Source: Verrucomicrobiota bacterium (lineage in GTDB: Bacteria > Verrucomicrobiota > Verrucomicrobiia > Chthoniobacterales > Chthoniobacteraceae). From it: DNA of 64,000 bases. The translations under genes were made by a program, and so were the position numbers. The notes below the pieces were generated by a model. That model was not told the origin of the DNA. It saw nothing but the letters and a program-made list of their open reading frames with translations, and did no database searches. Every line of letters begins with the position of its first letter. Position 1 is the stretch's first letter. The stretch lies in assembly GCA_009885995.1 (NCBI GenBank), contig VFJQ01000122.1, forward strand, positions 1-64,000, given 5' to 3'. This document shows, one piece after another, positions 8,970 through 17,368 of this stretch.

Positions 8970-9461
8970 TCAGGCGCGCAGCTGAGCGGTGGGCTTCAGG
9001 CAATAGAACAGCGGCAGCGCGCCAATGACGCCGAAGCTGCAATCGATCAGCCGCCAGTAGAACGGGATCCCGCGGATCGGGCCGCAGATCAGCGCCAGCG
9101 GGATCACTGCTGCGCACGCGAAGATGTCGACTTTCAGCACCCACGCGTTCGCGACCGGTTCGCGCCACGGGCCGACGAAGAAGAGCGCGATGATGAGGTG
9201 CCCGAACGCCAGCCAGTCCGTGCCATAAGCCAGCCAGGGATGCGTCGCGTGAACGTCGCGCAAGCCATCGCGCACGGTGGCGATCCAGAATGGCAGGCCC
9301 GTGAGCGCCGCCGGTGCTGCGTCGGCAGGGATGCCGAGGATTCGCGCGAGCAGCTCAAGCTCGTGCAGCAGAGGAAACGCCGTCACGCCGCTCAGCACGA
9401 GGCCGACGATGAAGGCGCCGAGCACGAGTCGGTAGCGGAGAAGCAGAGCTTCGCGATTCAC
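8970..9461 (-). CDS. Small integral membrane protein (about four membrane spans)
   Basis: The protein has 163 residues starting at GTG (9461). This start overlaps the TGA of the upstream lipoprotein gene in a GTGA junction, implying translational coupling. Hydrophobic segments are LVLGAFIVGLVLSGVTAF, WLAFGHLIIALFFVG, VDIFACAAVIPLALICG and CSFGVIGALPLFYCL. The loop between the first and second spans is large and polar. I do not recognise a named family with certainty. Coupling to the lipoprotein suggests an envelope role. Confidence 0.7.
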   Translation of the reverse strand: MNREALLLRYRLVLGAFIVGLVLSGVTAFPLLHELELLARILGIPADAAPAALTGLPFWIATVRDGLRDVHATHPWLAYGTDWLAFGHLIIALFFVGPWREPVANAWVLKVDIFACAAVIPLALICGPIRGIPFYWRLIDCSFGVIGALPLFYCLKPTAQLRA

Positions 9462-10174
9462 GGCGCCTTCTTGCGCAGGACGACCGAGAGATTGTCGGCG
9501 GCGGCGACCGCGTTTGTGTCCGCACGCCCGGTCGTGCGCGCTGCCACGAGGCGCGCTTCGATCCGGCGCGTGCCTGCCGGCACGGCCGCGGCGGTGAGTT
9601 GCTTCATCAGCGAGGCTCGGCCGGCTCCCGGCTTCGGCAGCGTCGAGGGATCGGGCGCCTCGGTCGCCAGCGTTCCGAGTTTCTTGTCGCCGGCGCCGAG
9701 GAAATCCACCTCGAGTTTCGCGCTCGCGTCGCCGTCCACCCAGCCGCCGAACCATCCCCCGAGCGCGCACTCCACCTGGCCCGCGTCGATGGCAGCGTCG
9801 ATACCGGTGACGGCCAGCGACTGATGCATCGACTTGCTCGTTTCGTTGAGCGCGAGGGCGAGGCGGAAGTAACGCTTCTGCCCATCCTGACAGCCGGCCT
9901 TGGCGTCCGGCCATTCATCGGCGGTGCCGCCATACTCCGTCGTGGTGACATCCGCGGTGTGCTCCCAGCCTTCCGGGGCGTCCTTCTGCGCATTCTTGGT
10001 TACCGTCGTCTCCGGCAGTTTCACCGCTTCAGCATCGTCATTGATCAGCAGGTTCCGGCCGAGCGTCTCCACGGACGGCGCGGAGGGCGGCGGCGGGGTT
10101 GGAGCCGCCTTCTCGCGGCAAGCGCTGAGCAGGGTGGCGACGGCCAGCAGGCAGGACAGGCGCGATACAAACAT
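9458..10174 (-). CDS. Predicted lipoprotein, secreted carbohydrate-binding-like fold
   Basis: The start at 10174 gives a clean type II signal peptide (MFVSRLSCLLAVATLLSAC) with lipobox LSAC. A 14-codon longer frame upstream is rejected. The mature protein begins with a Pro-rich linker (APTPPPPSAP). It continues with NLLINDDAEAVKLPETTV and WEHTADVTTTEYG, a pattern common in carbohydrate-binding-module-like beta sandwiches of verrucomicrobial surface proteins (GNLLxNGDAE...GW). Role is unknown. Its stop overlaps the next gene's GTG. Confidence 0.7.
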   Translation of the reverse strand: MFVSRLSCLLAVATLLSACREKAAPTPPPPSAPSVETLGRNLLINDDAEAVKLPETTVTKNAQKDAPEGWEHTADVTTTEYGGTADEWPDAKAGCQDGQKRYFRLALALNETSKSMHQSLAVTGIDAAIDAGQVECALGGWFGGWVDGDASAKLEVDFLGAGDKKLGTLATEAPDPSTLPKPGAGRASLMKQLTAAAVPAGTRRIEARLVAARTTGRADTNAVAAADNLSVVLRKKAP

Positions 10175-10234
10175 GGTTCCCACTAGCATCGGCGCAGACC
10201 CGCAGCTAGCGCGCATCCATCGGCTGGCGGGCGA

Positions 10235-13200
10235 TCAAAGCAGCGTCTTCGCGAGCGCGAGCGCGGCGTCGAGCTGCGAAGGGTCCTTGCCGCCGCCGCG
10301 GGCGTTGTCGGGTTTGCCGCCGCCTTTGCCGCCGACGAGCGAGGCGATGGCGCCGATGATTTTCCCGGCCTGCGCTTTCGCGGTGAAGTCGGCGCTCACA
10401 CTCGCGACGAGCGCGACGGCGCCGTTCGCGCTGCCGCCGAGGACGGTCACGCCTTTGAAGCCGTGCGACTTCAGCGCGTCGGCGACGGTCTGCAGCGTGT
10501 CGCCGTCCGCGGCGCCGAGATTCGCGATGATCGCGGGCGTGCCGTTGAACGTCTCCGCGCTGGCGAGCAGATCCTTCGCGCGGCCGGCGGCTTCGCGCTG
10601 GCTCGCGGCCTTGAGCGCCTTCTCCAGCTCCTTGTGCTGCGCGAGCATCGTCTCGATGCGCTTTTCCAGCTCGGGAAGCGGCGTGCCGATCTTCGTGGCG
10701 AGCGCGTGGAGTCGCTGCGTGTCGGCGGTCGCGAGGTCGTAAGCGTTCAGGCCGGCTTGCGCCTCGATGCGGCGGACGCCGGCGGCGATGGCGGCTTCGC
10801 TCGCGATGCGGAAAAGGCCGATCTCGCCGGTGGCGCGCGTGTGCGTGCCGGCGCACAGCTCCTTGGAATACCCGCCGATGTCCACGACGCGCACGGTCTC
10901 GCCGTATTTGTCGCCGAAGAACTGCATGATATCCGCGCGGCCCTTCACGTCGGCGTAAGGCACCTCGGTCCACGCGATGGCGGCGTTCTCGACGATCCTC
11001 TCGTTCACGAGCCGCTCGATGTCGCGCACCTGCGCGGGCGTGAGCGCCTGTGAGTTGAAGTCGAAGGTCAGCTTGTCCGGCCCGACGAAGGAACCCTTCT
11101 GCGTCGCTTCCTTGTCCACGACCTCGTGCAGCGCCCAGTGCAGCAGGTGCGTGACGCTGTGATGCCGCTCGATCGCGCGGCGGCTTGTCCAACTCACCAT
11201 TGCGGTGACGTGCGCTCCGACCTTGATCATCTCATCCTCGACCGCCAGTTCGTCGAGCCAGTGAAGCCATGTGCTTCCCACTCTAGTTGTGTTCGTGACG
11301 TCGATGCCGATCTTGTCCTCTGAGCGAATCAACCACCCAGCATCGCCCACTTGCCCGCCCATTTCCGCGTAGAACGAGGTCACATCGAGAATGGCAGCCG
11401 TCCTGCCTTTGACTGAAACGAGTTCAATGACCGTCGCGTCGATGGCGTCCACGTCGTAGCCTACAAAGCGCGTTGGCTCCTTGGTCTCGACTTCGGAAAG
11501 CTCGATCACCGTTTTCTTCTGCGCCTTCCGCGCCCGCTCGCGCTGCTCTTCCATCAGCTTTTCAAAACCAGCCGTGTCCACGGTCAGCCCGCGCTCGCGG
11601 GCCATCAGTTCGGTGAGGTCGAGCGGGAAGCCGTAGGTGTCGTAGAGCTTAAAGGCGAACTCGCCGAGAATTCCGCGCTCGATATTCCCATCGGCAAGTT
11701 TCTGAACGTAGACTGATCGTGCCGCGCGCTCGCGACCTTGCTCGTCGAGGAAAGAATGTGCGCCCGGAACTCGCGAGGTCTGATCAGTTGTGAGTCCCGC
11801 TACAAACGAGGCTGCGTCTTCAAACATCTCAATCCCCCGATCCAGCGTCCGATTAAACGCCTCCTCCTCCCGCCGCAGCACTTCCTCCACGTGCTTTTGC
11901 TTGGCGCGGATCTCGGGGAAGACGTCGCCCATGGTGCGGGCGAGGACGGCGACGAGTTTGTAGAAGAAGGGCTCGTGGAAGCCGAGCGTGCGCCCGTAGC
12001 GGACGGCCCGGCGCAGGATGCGGCGCAGGACGTAGTTTCGGTCGGTGTTGCCGGGCTGGATGCCGTCGGCGATGGCGAAGCTGAGCGTGCGGATATGGTC
12101 GGCGATGACGCGGAAGGCCACGTCGAGGGCGAACTGCGCACGATCAAATTGCGCGCTCGAAACATCAACGCGGTCGCCAATGAACTTTACGCCTTCCGCC
12201 TCCAGTCGTGCGCGCTGGTCGTTGGCCAGTTCCTCGCTCCGCGACTCAATCGGAATCACGCCTCCCTCACTCACAACGCGCCACCATGGGATGCTAGCTT
12301 CTTGGGCTTTGATGCTCTGCGCGACGCCCATTGCCTTGTTTGGCGGAACGCACCAATCAGCGACTTTCCCATAAGTCATCACTCTACCTGCCGGGATCGA
12401 TCCAACGATTACGCTCACCTGTTCGCTCACCGCACCTACGACTTTCAGAGGCAGCGTGCTCCCATAGGTTTTCCCGCTCATCTTCTCCAGCTCGTCGAAG
12501 ATGGGCCGGAAGATGTCGGTCTCGTAGTTGGAAATCCTGGCGTTGGCGAAGTCGGTGAAGCCCTTCGTGCCCTGAATGATGCTGGCGACGCGCTCGAAGC
12601 CCATGCCGGTATCGACGTGCTGCGCGGGGAGCGGGCTGAAGGTGCCGTCGGGGTTGGCGTTGAACTGGATGAAGACCAGGTTCCAGATCTCGATGCATTC
12701 GGCGGTGCCTTGGTTCACGAGCAGGCCGCGCGTGTCGCCGGCGGGGGTGAGGTCGATGTGCAGCTCGGAGCACGGGCCGCACGGGCCGGTCTCGCCCATC
12801 ATCCAGAAGTTGTCCTTCTTGTTGCCGGGGACGATGTGAGTCTTCGGATCGAGACCTTTGGCTCTGAACAACTGAGCCCAGTGATGTGCAGCCTCAACAT
12901 CGCTCCCGTCGAATTGTCCGTCCTTTGCGCTTCCTGGCGGCAAATCACGCCCTGTGTCTTCTTTCTCTATTTCGTTAAGAACAAAGCTCAGTTCCAAATC
13001 CCAAAGCTCCATATCCATGTGCGGGCAGAACACCGTGGCGTAGACGCGGTTGGCAGGAAATCCCCACCGCTCGACGACCAGCTCCCACGCCCACTCGATC
13101 GCTTCCTTTTTGAAGTAATCGCCGAAGCTCCAGTTCCCGAGCATCTCGAAGAACGTGTGGTGATACGTGTCGAGGCCGACGTCATCGAGGTCGTTGTGCT

Positions 13201-13420
13201 TGCCGCCGGCGCGGATGCACTTCTGCGTGTCGGCGGCGCGGTAGGGCGCGTAGGGGCAGGCGACTTCGTTGAGGAAGATCGGCACGAACTGGTTCATGCC
13301 GGCGTTGGTGAAGAGCAGGTTCGGCGAGTCGGGCATGAGCGAGCTGCTCGGCACGAGGGTGTGCTGCTTCTCGCGGAAGAAATCGAGGAACTGCTGGCGG
13401 ATGTGGGCGGACGTGAGCAT
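10235..13420 (-). CDS. alaS: Alanyl-tRNA synthetase with an internal alkyltransferase-like (ATL/MGMT-fold) domain
   Basis: This 1061-residue protein charges tRNA-Ala. The aminoacylation domain has class II motif 1 (about 30-110), HHTFFEMLGNWSFGDYF, KKDNFWMMGETGPCGPCSE and HVDTGMGFERVAS. The editing domain has HHSVTHLLHWALH and CAGTHTRATGEIG. The C-Ala domain carries a DHHA1-like GGKGGGKPDNARGGG. AlaRS is usually about 870-930 residues. The excess is mostly an insert at about residues 327-429, between KTYGSTLPLK and DVAFRVIADHIRT, which reads as a full ATL domain. Smaller extra segments lie at about 140-180 and 543-578. All conserved AlaRS blocks on both sides remain in one frame, so the enzyme should be functional. 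Confidence 0.95.
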   Translation of the reverse strand: MLTSAHIRQQFLDFFREKQHTLVPSSSLMPDSPNLLFTNAGMNQFVPIFLNEVACPYAPYRAADTQKCIRAGGKHNDLDDVGLDTYHHTFFEMLGNWSFGDYFKKEAIEWAWELVVERWGFPANRVYATVFCPHMDMELWDLELSFVLNEIEKEDTGRDLPPGSAKDGQFDGSDVEAAHHWAQLFRAKGLDPKTHIVPGNKKDNFWMMGETGPCGPCSELHIDLTPAGDTRGLLVNQGTAECIEIWNLVFIQFNANPDGTFSPLPAQHVDTGMGFERVASIIQGTKGFTDFANARISNYETDIFRPIFDELEKMSGKTYGSTLPLKVVGAVSEQVSVIVGSIPAGRVMTYGKVADWCVPPNKAMGVAQSIKAQEASIPWWRVVSEGGVIPIESRSEELANDQRARLEAEGVKFIGDRVDVSSAQFDRAQFALDVAFRVIADHIRTLSFAIADGIQPGNTDRNYVLRRILRRAVRYGRTLGFHEPFFYKLVAVLARTMGDVFPEIRAKQKHVEEVLRREEEAFNRTLDRGIEMFEDAASFVAGLTTDQTSRVPGAHSFLDEQGRERAARSVYVQKLADGNIERGILGEFAFKLYDTYGFPLDLTELMARERGLTVDTAGFEKLMEEQRERARKAQKKTVIELSEVETKEPTRFVGYDVDAIDATVIELVSVKGRTAAILDVTSFYAEMGGQVGDAGWLIRSEDKIGIDVTNTTRVGSTWLHWLDELAVEDEMIKVGAHVTAMVSWTSRRAIERHHSVTHLLHWALHEVVDKEATQKGSFVGPDKLTFDFNSQALTPAQVRDIERLVNERIVENAAIAWTEVPYADVKGRADIMQFFGDKYGETVRVVDIGGYSKELCAGTHTRATGEIGLFRIASEAAIAAGVRRIEAQAGLNAYDLATADTQRLHALATKIGTPLPELEKRIETMLAQHKELEKALKAASQREAAGRAKDLLASAETFNGTPAIIANLGAADGDTLQTVADALKSHGFKGVTVLGGSANGAVALVASVSADFTAKAQAGKIIGAIASLVGGKGGGKPDNARGGGKDPSQLDAALALAKTLL
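12137..12442 (-). other. ATL/MGMT-fold DNA-binding domain inserted inside AlaRS
   Basis: About AlaRS residues 327-428. Family blocks appear in order: VSVIVGSIPAGRVMTYGKVA (the V..I..GxVxTYGxIA signature), a helix-turn-helix region NKAMGVAQSI, and IPWWRVVSEGGVIP. In active O6-alkylguanine transferases the last block is PCHRV. Here Cys is replaced by Trp, as in ATL proteins (PWHRV), and the His is also Trp. The arginine-finger position of ARAVG reads Lys (NKAMG). The domain should therefore lack methyltransferase activity. The DNA is visibly less G+C-rich than the flanking alaS blocks. Confidence 0.85.
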
Positions 13421-13513
13421 GGGCCGGTGGAAAAGGGGCGCGAAGCTAGCGCGGTCGCGGGCGAGGTAAAGCCCGGCGGCGTGGGGGTGATGGTGGCCGC
13501 GCCGGGCGTGCGG

Positions 13514-16500
13514 TCAGTCGGACGAAGTCACGCGCAGGCGCAGGAACCGGCGCGTGCCGTCGGCGGTGCCGAGCGGGTCGGTGATGCGGATGGTTTGCGG
13601 GTCGCCGTCGCTGATGATCTCGACCGGGATGATCGTGGGCCACGTGGAGAGATCGCCGGTGGCTTCGCCCTGGTAGAGCACGCCGGGCAGGGACTTCGGG
13701 CGCGTGAAGGTGATCGTGAGGTGGCCGCCACCGTCGAACTCGGGGACCAGTGGCGGCGTGACGCTGCGCGGATCGGTGCCGCGGGCGTATTCGAGGAAGT
13801 TGGGTAGCCCGTCGCCATCGAGATCGGCGAGATCGGCGGCGAGACCGGAGCTGATTTCCTCGGTGGTGAAATTCGCGGACTGCCAGTCGGTGAGCAGTTG
13901 GCCAGTGACGGTGACGCTCGCCATGCCGCTGAGCGCACCGCTGGTCGCGGTGATGTCGAACGGCCCACCAACGGTGCTGGCGGTGAAGGTGCCATCCGCC
14001 GCGATGCTGCCGCCGCCGCTCGCGCTCCAGCTAATGGCGGGCTGCGCGCTGAGCGCGGTGGCGAATTGATCGAGCACACTTGCCGCAAAAATCTGCGCCG
14101 CGCCTTTGCCCACGCTTACGCTCGCGGGCGTGACAACGAGGCTGGTCGGGGTCTGCTCGACGATCACATCCACGCTGCTCGTGGTGGCGAGGTTTTCGGC
14201 GTCGCGGACGGTGACGGTGAACGTGTAGCTGCCCGCGGCCATGAAGGTCGCGGTCGTGGCCTTCGCGCCGTTCGTGCCGTTTTCGCTGAACGACACCGGC
14301 GTGAGGAACGAGCCGCCGACGTAGGACCAGGTGTAGGTGAGTGCCGCTTCGCCCGCGTCGTCGCTCGCGGCGACGGTGAGCGCGGTGCTGGTGGCGGTGA
14401 CGAGCGATGGGGCCGCCGCCGCCGAGGTCGCGATGGTCGGCGGCAGATTTAGCGCCACGCCGCCGCCGTTGAGCGCGATGTCGTCGAGATACCAGCCGGT
14501 GCTCGCGGTCGAGCTATTCGTCGCGAGCCGCCAGCGGATGCGCAGCGAGTGGCCGGCGTATTTTGCGGTGTCGGTGAGATTCACAACGACCTGCGCGAAG
14601 CCCGTGCCCGCGCCGGTCCAGCACGAGCGCGGTCCGTCAGCAACGAGCGGATTCTTGGCATTGGGATTTCCGGTCGTGATGAAGGAGGAGTTGTAGCCGC
14701 CGGTCGAAAACGCTGCGCCGGAGCCGCTCGCCGTCACGTCGAACCACGCGCCGCCGTCCACGGAAAACTCGAGCACGCCGCCGTCGCGCCCGGTTTGGAA
14801 GTTGTAGTTGTGCCAGAAGCTGAGCGTCAGATTCGTCGCGGCTGCCGACACGGCGATGGCGGGTGAGGTGAGATCGTTGATGTTTGTGCTCGCCGGTCCC
14901 GCAGCGAACCAACTGTGCGTGGCGGAGTGGCTCTGCGCGGTGGAGAGCGCCCAGTTATCGGTCGTGCCCTGGCTGTTCCCGTGCGTCCAACCGCTCGCGC
15001 CGCTTTCCAAATCGTCCTGCCACAGCGCGCCGATGATGGAGAAGGCATTCGCGAGCGTGGCGCTCTGGCCGTCGGGGTTCGTGACGACGACACTCCACAG
15101 TCCCGAGGCGCGGCCTGTGAGGTCGGCGCGGCATTTCACCGTGTCGCCGAGGGACTCGATGGCGGTGGCGAGGATGTCGGGCTGGCCGGATTTCGTGAGC
15201 TTCACCGTCGCGCCGAGGAGAATGTTCGAGCCGGTGATGCTGAGGAGGACTGTGCCGGGGTTGCCCGACGTCGGCGAAACGATGCTCGCGGTCGGCGCCG
15301 CGGCGGCCACGTCCGCGCTGCCGGTGATGATGAGGGAGTAGTTCTGCACGCCGTTGGTGAGCGTGCCATCCACGCTCACGACGGCTTGATACACGCCCGC
15401 GGTCGATGGTGCGGCGATGAAGACCTGCTCGACGTTGTCGGTGTTGTTCTTTCCGGTCGTGGCGACGGCGGAGAGATTTGCGTTCGTCCAATCGCCCACG
15501 TAGGGCATCACGTAGGGCGAGGAATCCGCGCCGCCCGGGGCGGTGATTTTCAGATCGAGATTATTCACGACCCGCGCGGTGCGGTTGTCGCCGCTCGTCG
15601 TCGCCGTGCCCGCCGGGTCGGTCCACGCGAGCGTCGCGCGGATGGGCGAGACGCCATCCCACGTGAACGAGTGCGTCCGCGTGAGCGCGGTGCTGGTGAG
15701 CCGGCTCTCGGCGACGCGGGCATTGCCCGGGCTGGTGTGATACGCCGTGAGCGTGTCGGCGGCGGCCTTCACGTTGATGAGGCCCCAGCCGTATTGGTAG
15801 TCCGGGCCGGCGTTGCCGCGGTCGTCGGCGGTGTGGATGAGCAGCCCCTTGAGCGTGCTCGCGCGCATCGCCTGGCCGGGAAAAAGGTTGTCGAAATAGC
15901 TGATCAGCAGCGCCGCCGAGCCGGTCGCGTTCGGAGTCGCCATGCTCGTGCCGTTGATGCTCGCGTAGCTCGTGTCGCTCCCCGCGAAGGACGAGTAGAG
16001 GTTCTCGCCGTTCGCCACGAGGTCGGGCTTGATGCGCCCGTCGTCCGTCGGCCCTTGCGAGGAAAAGCCGCTCAATACCGCTGCCGCCGCGCTGCGCCCG
16101 CTGCCGACGACCGCATCGCTCACGGAACCGATGGTGATGACGTTCTTCCCCGCCGCATCGAACCCGAGCGTGTCGTAGCCGCTTTTATACACCCCATCGC
16201 CTGGCGGGTGCTGCGCCGGGTCGTAGCTCACGGGCGTGTTTCCGCCGGCGGTGAGCGCGACGGTCTGGCCGGTCGCGGGGTTGTCGTAGCGGTCGTTGCC
16301 CGCGCTGCGGAACATGAGGAAATACGGCGCGCTCGCGGCGAGCGAATCGCTGTCCCGCGCGGTGGTGTCGTATTTTCCGAAGTCCTGCTCGACGCCGGTA
16401 TTGGTAGTGCCGTTGCCCCACCAGTCCCAAACCGGTGACGCTTTGCCCGTGTAGTTCCAGCCCTCGATGTAGCCGTAGCTCTGGTTCGAGAGGTAAAGCT

Positions 16501-17131
16501 TCCCCGCCTCGCCCGGATAGGTCGCGCCGCGGGCGGTCATCTCGCTTTTGTCGCTCGTCCATTCATACGAGTCGATGCTCACTGTCGTCGCCATCCCTTT
16601 CGCCGCCGCGTCCACCCCCGCTGCGCCGATCGTTCCGCCGACGTGCGTCGAGTGGTCGAGGGGCGCCGCGCCGTCCTTCACGGTTACACGTCCGCCGAAT
16701 TCCTGGTGCGTCGAGCGCACGGCCCCGCCATCCCACACGCCGACGGTGAGGCCCGCGCCGGTGAGCGAAAACGGTGCGTCTTGCAGCAGGTTTGCGCCGG
16801 AGGAGATCGCGGCATTCACATTGTGCGTGATGGCATACACCGGCCGGTCGCCATCGAACTGCATCAGTTCCATGACCGTCCCATCCGGCCGCGTGAAACG
16901 CGGCGGCAAACCACGCTGCGCCGCGAGCCTTAGCGCCGCGGCTTTTTTTCCGTCCTCGACGCGCTTCATCTCAGCGACGACCCGCGCGCGCTGGGTGGCA
17001 TCGCTCAAGTCCACCCCCGGAACGAGCAAGTCCGCCAGGGAGCCGGGCGTCTGGGCGAAGGCAAGCTCGCCGCCCGCGAATAACGCGGCGAGCGCAAGGA
17101 GGCGGCGGAATCGTTTGAACGACGCGAACAT
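13514..17131 (-). CDS. Large secreted subtilisin-family (S8) serine protease with C-terminal Ig/PKD-like domains
   Basis: This 1205-residue protein starts at ATG 17131, giving the signal peptide LLALAALFAGGELAFA. An upstream extension to 17347 is rejected. The S8 domain spans about 125-460, with catalytic Asp134 (VGVWDGG), His160 (DHSTHVGG), oxyanion Asn279 (SAGND) and Ser396 (NGTSMATP). Downstream lie an IPT/TIG-like segment (SPTSGNPGTVLLSITG), a lectin/MAM-like sandwich (WQDDLESGASGWTHG), a PKD-like repeat, and a Big2-like repeat (LVVTPASVSVGKGAAQIF). The end has a calcium-loop motif, ADLDGDGLPNFLEYARGTDP, common at the C-terminus of verrucomicrobial exoproteins. It is probably an extracellular scavenging protease. 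Confidence 0.88.
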   Translation of the reverse strand: MFASFKRFRRLLALAALFAGGELAFAQTPGSLADLLVPGVDLSDATQRARVVAEMKRVEDGKKAAALRLAAQRGLPPRFTRPDGTVMELMQFDGDRPVYAITHNVNAAISSGANLLQDAPFSLTGAGLTVGVWDGGAVRSTHQEFGGRVTVKDGAAPLDHSTHVGGTIGAAGVDAAAKGMATTVSIDSYEWTSDKSEMTARGATYPGEAGKLYLSNQSYGYIEGWNYTGKASPVWDWWGNGTTNTGVEQDFGKYDTTARDSDSLAASAPYFLMFRSAGNDRYDNPATGQTVALTAGGNTPVSYDPAQHPPGDGVYKSGYDTLGFDAAGKNVITIGSVSDAVVGSGRSAAAAVLSGFSSQGPTDDGRIKPDLVANGENLYSSFAGSDTSYASINGTSMATPNATGSAALLISYFDNLFPGQAMRASTLKGLLIHTADDRGNAGPDYQYGWGLINVKAAADTLTAYHTSPGNARVAESRLTSTALTRTHSFTWDGVSPIRATLAWTDPAGTATTSGDNRTARVVNNLDLKITAPGGADSSPYVMPYVGDWTNANLSAVATTGKNNTDNVEQVFIAAPSTAGVYQAVVSVDGTLTNGVQNYSLIITGSADVAAAAPTASIVSPTSGNPGTVLLSITGSNILLGATVKLTKSGQPDILATAIESLGDTVKCRADLTGRASGLWSVVVTNPDGQSATLANAFSIIGALWQDDLESGASGWTHGNSQGTTDNWALSTAQSHSATHSWFAAGPASTNINDLTSPAIAVSAAATNLTLSFWHNYNFQTGRDGGVLEFSVDGGAWFDVTASGSGAAFSTGGYNSSFITTGNPNAKNPLVADGPRSCWTGAGTGFAQVVVNLTDTAKYAGHSLRIRWRLATNSSTASTGWYLDDIALNGGGVALNLPPTIATSAAAAPSLVTATSTALTVAASDDAGEAALTYTWSYVGGSFLTPVSFSENGTNGAKATTATFMAAGSYTFTVTVRDAENLATTSSVDVIVEQTPTSLVVTPASVSVGKGAAQIFAASVLDQFATALSAQPAISWSASGGGSIAADGTFTASTVGGPFDITATSGALSGMASVTVTGQLLTDWQSANFTTEEISSGLAADLADLDGDGLPNFLEYARGTDPRSVTPPLVPEFDGGGHLTITFTRPKSLPGVLYQGEATGDLSTWPTIIPVEIISDGDPQTIRITDPLGTADGTRRFLRLRVTSSD

Positions 17132-17204
17132 CAGGCTTGGGCGCGACTTGGATGCAGTAGGGGGAAGTCCGGGATATTTGTAGCAGGTTTTGCGCGACAA
17201 GACA

Positions 17205-17243
17205 CAAACGCCGCCGGCACGTAGATGCGCGCGGCGGCGTTTG
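17205..17243. terminator. Perfect 11-bp hairpin in the protease/kinase intergenic space
   Basis: CAAACGCCGCC at 17205-17215 pairs exactly with GGCGGCGTTTG at 17233-17243. It lies upstream of both divergent genes, so it is not at a gene end. It may be a leader structure or a repeat remnant rather than a terminator. Confidence 0.4.
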
Positions 17244-17262
17244 GGAGATTCACGTAGCCTGA

Positions 17263-17290
17263 ACTCGACGGTGGGCCACCGCCGTCGAGT
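17263..17290. promoter_or_regulatory. Palindrome in divergent promoter region of S8 protease and sensor kinase
   Basis: ACTCGACGG at 17263-17271 pairs perfectly with CCGTCGAGT at 17282-17290 around a short spacer. It lies between the divergently transcribed protease (start 17131) and kinase (start 17369). This is a position and symmetry that would suit an operator or an mRNA leader hairpin. Confidence 0.35.
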
Positions 17291-17368
17291 GGGTAAAACC
17301 ACCCAGCGCCGAATGGGGGTTTTCCCCAACTGGACCGAACCCGCCACGCCCCTAGTCTCGGAGCCTCA

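Noticed and set aside
12137-12442. Intein in AlaRS
   Set aside because: No Cys/Ser at the start, no TxxH block and no C-terminal HN-Cys/Ser/Thr; the insert matches the ATL fold instead.
11738-13807. 689-residue plus-strand open frame opposite alaS
   Set aside because: Antisense shadow of a conserved gene in high-G+C DNA; composition is Val/Glu/Arg-rich without any domain.
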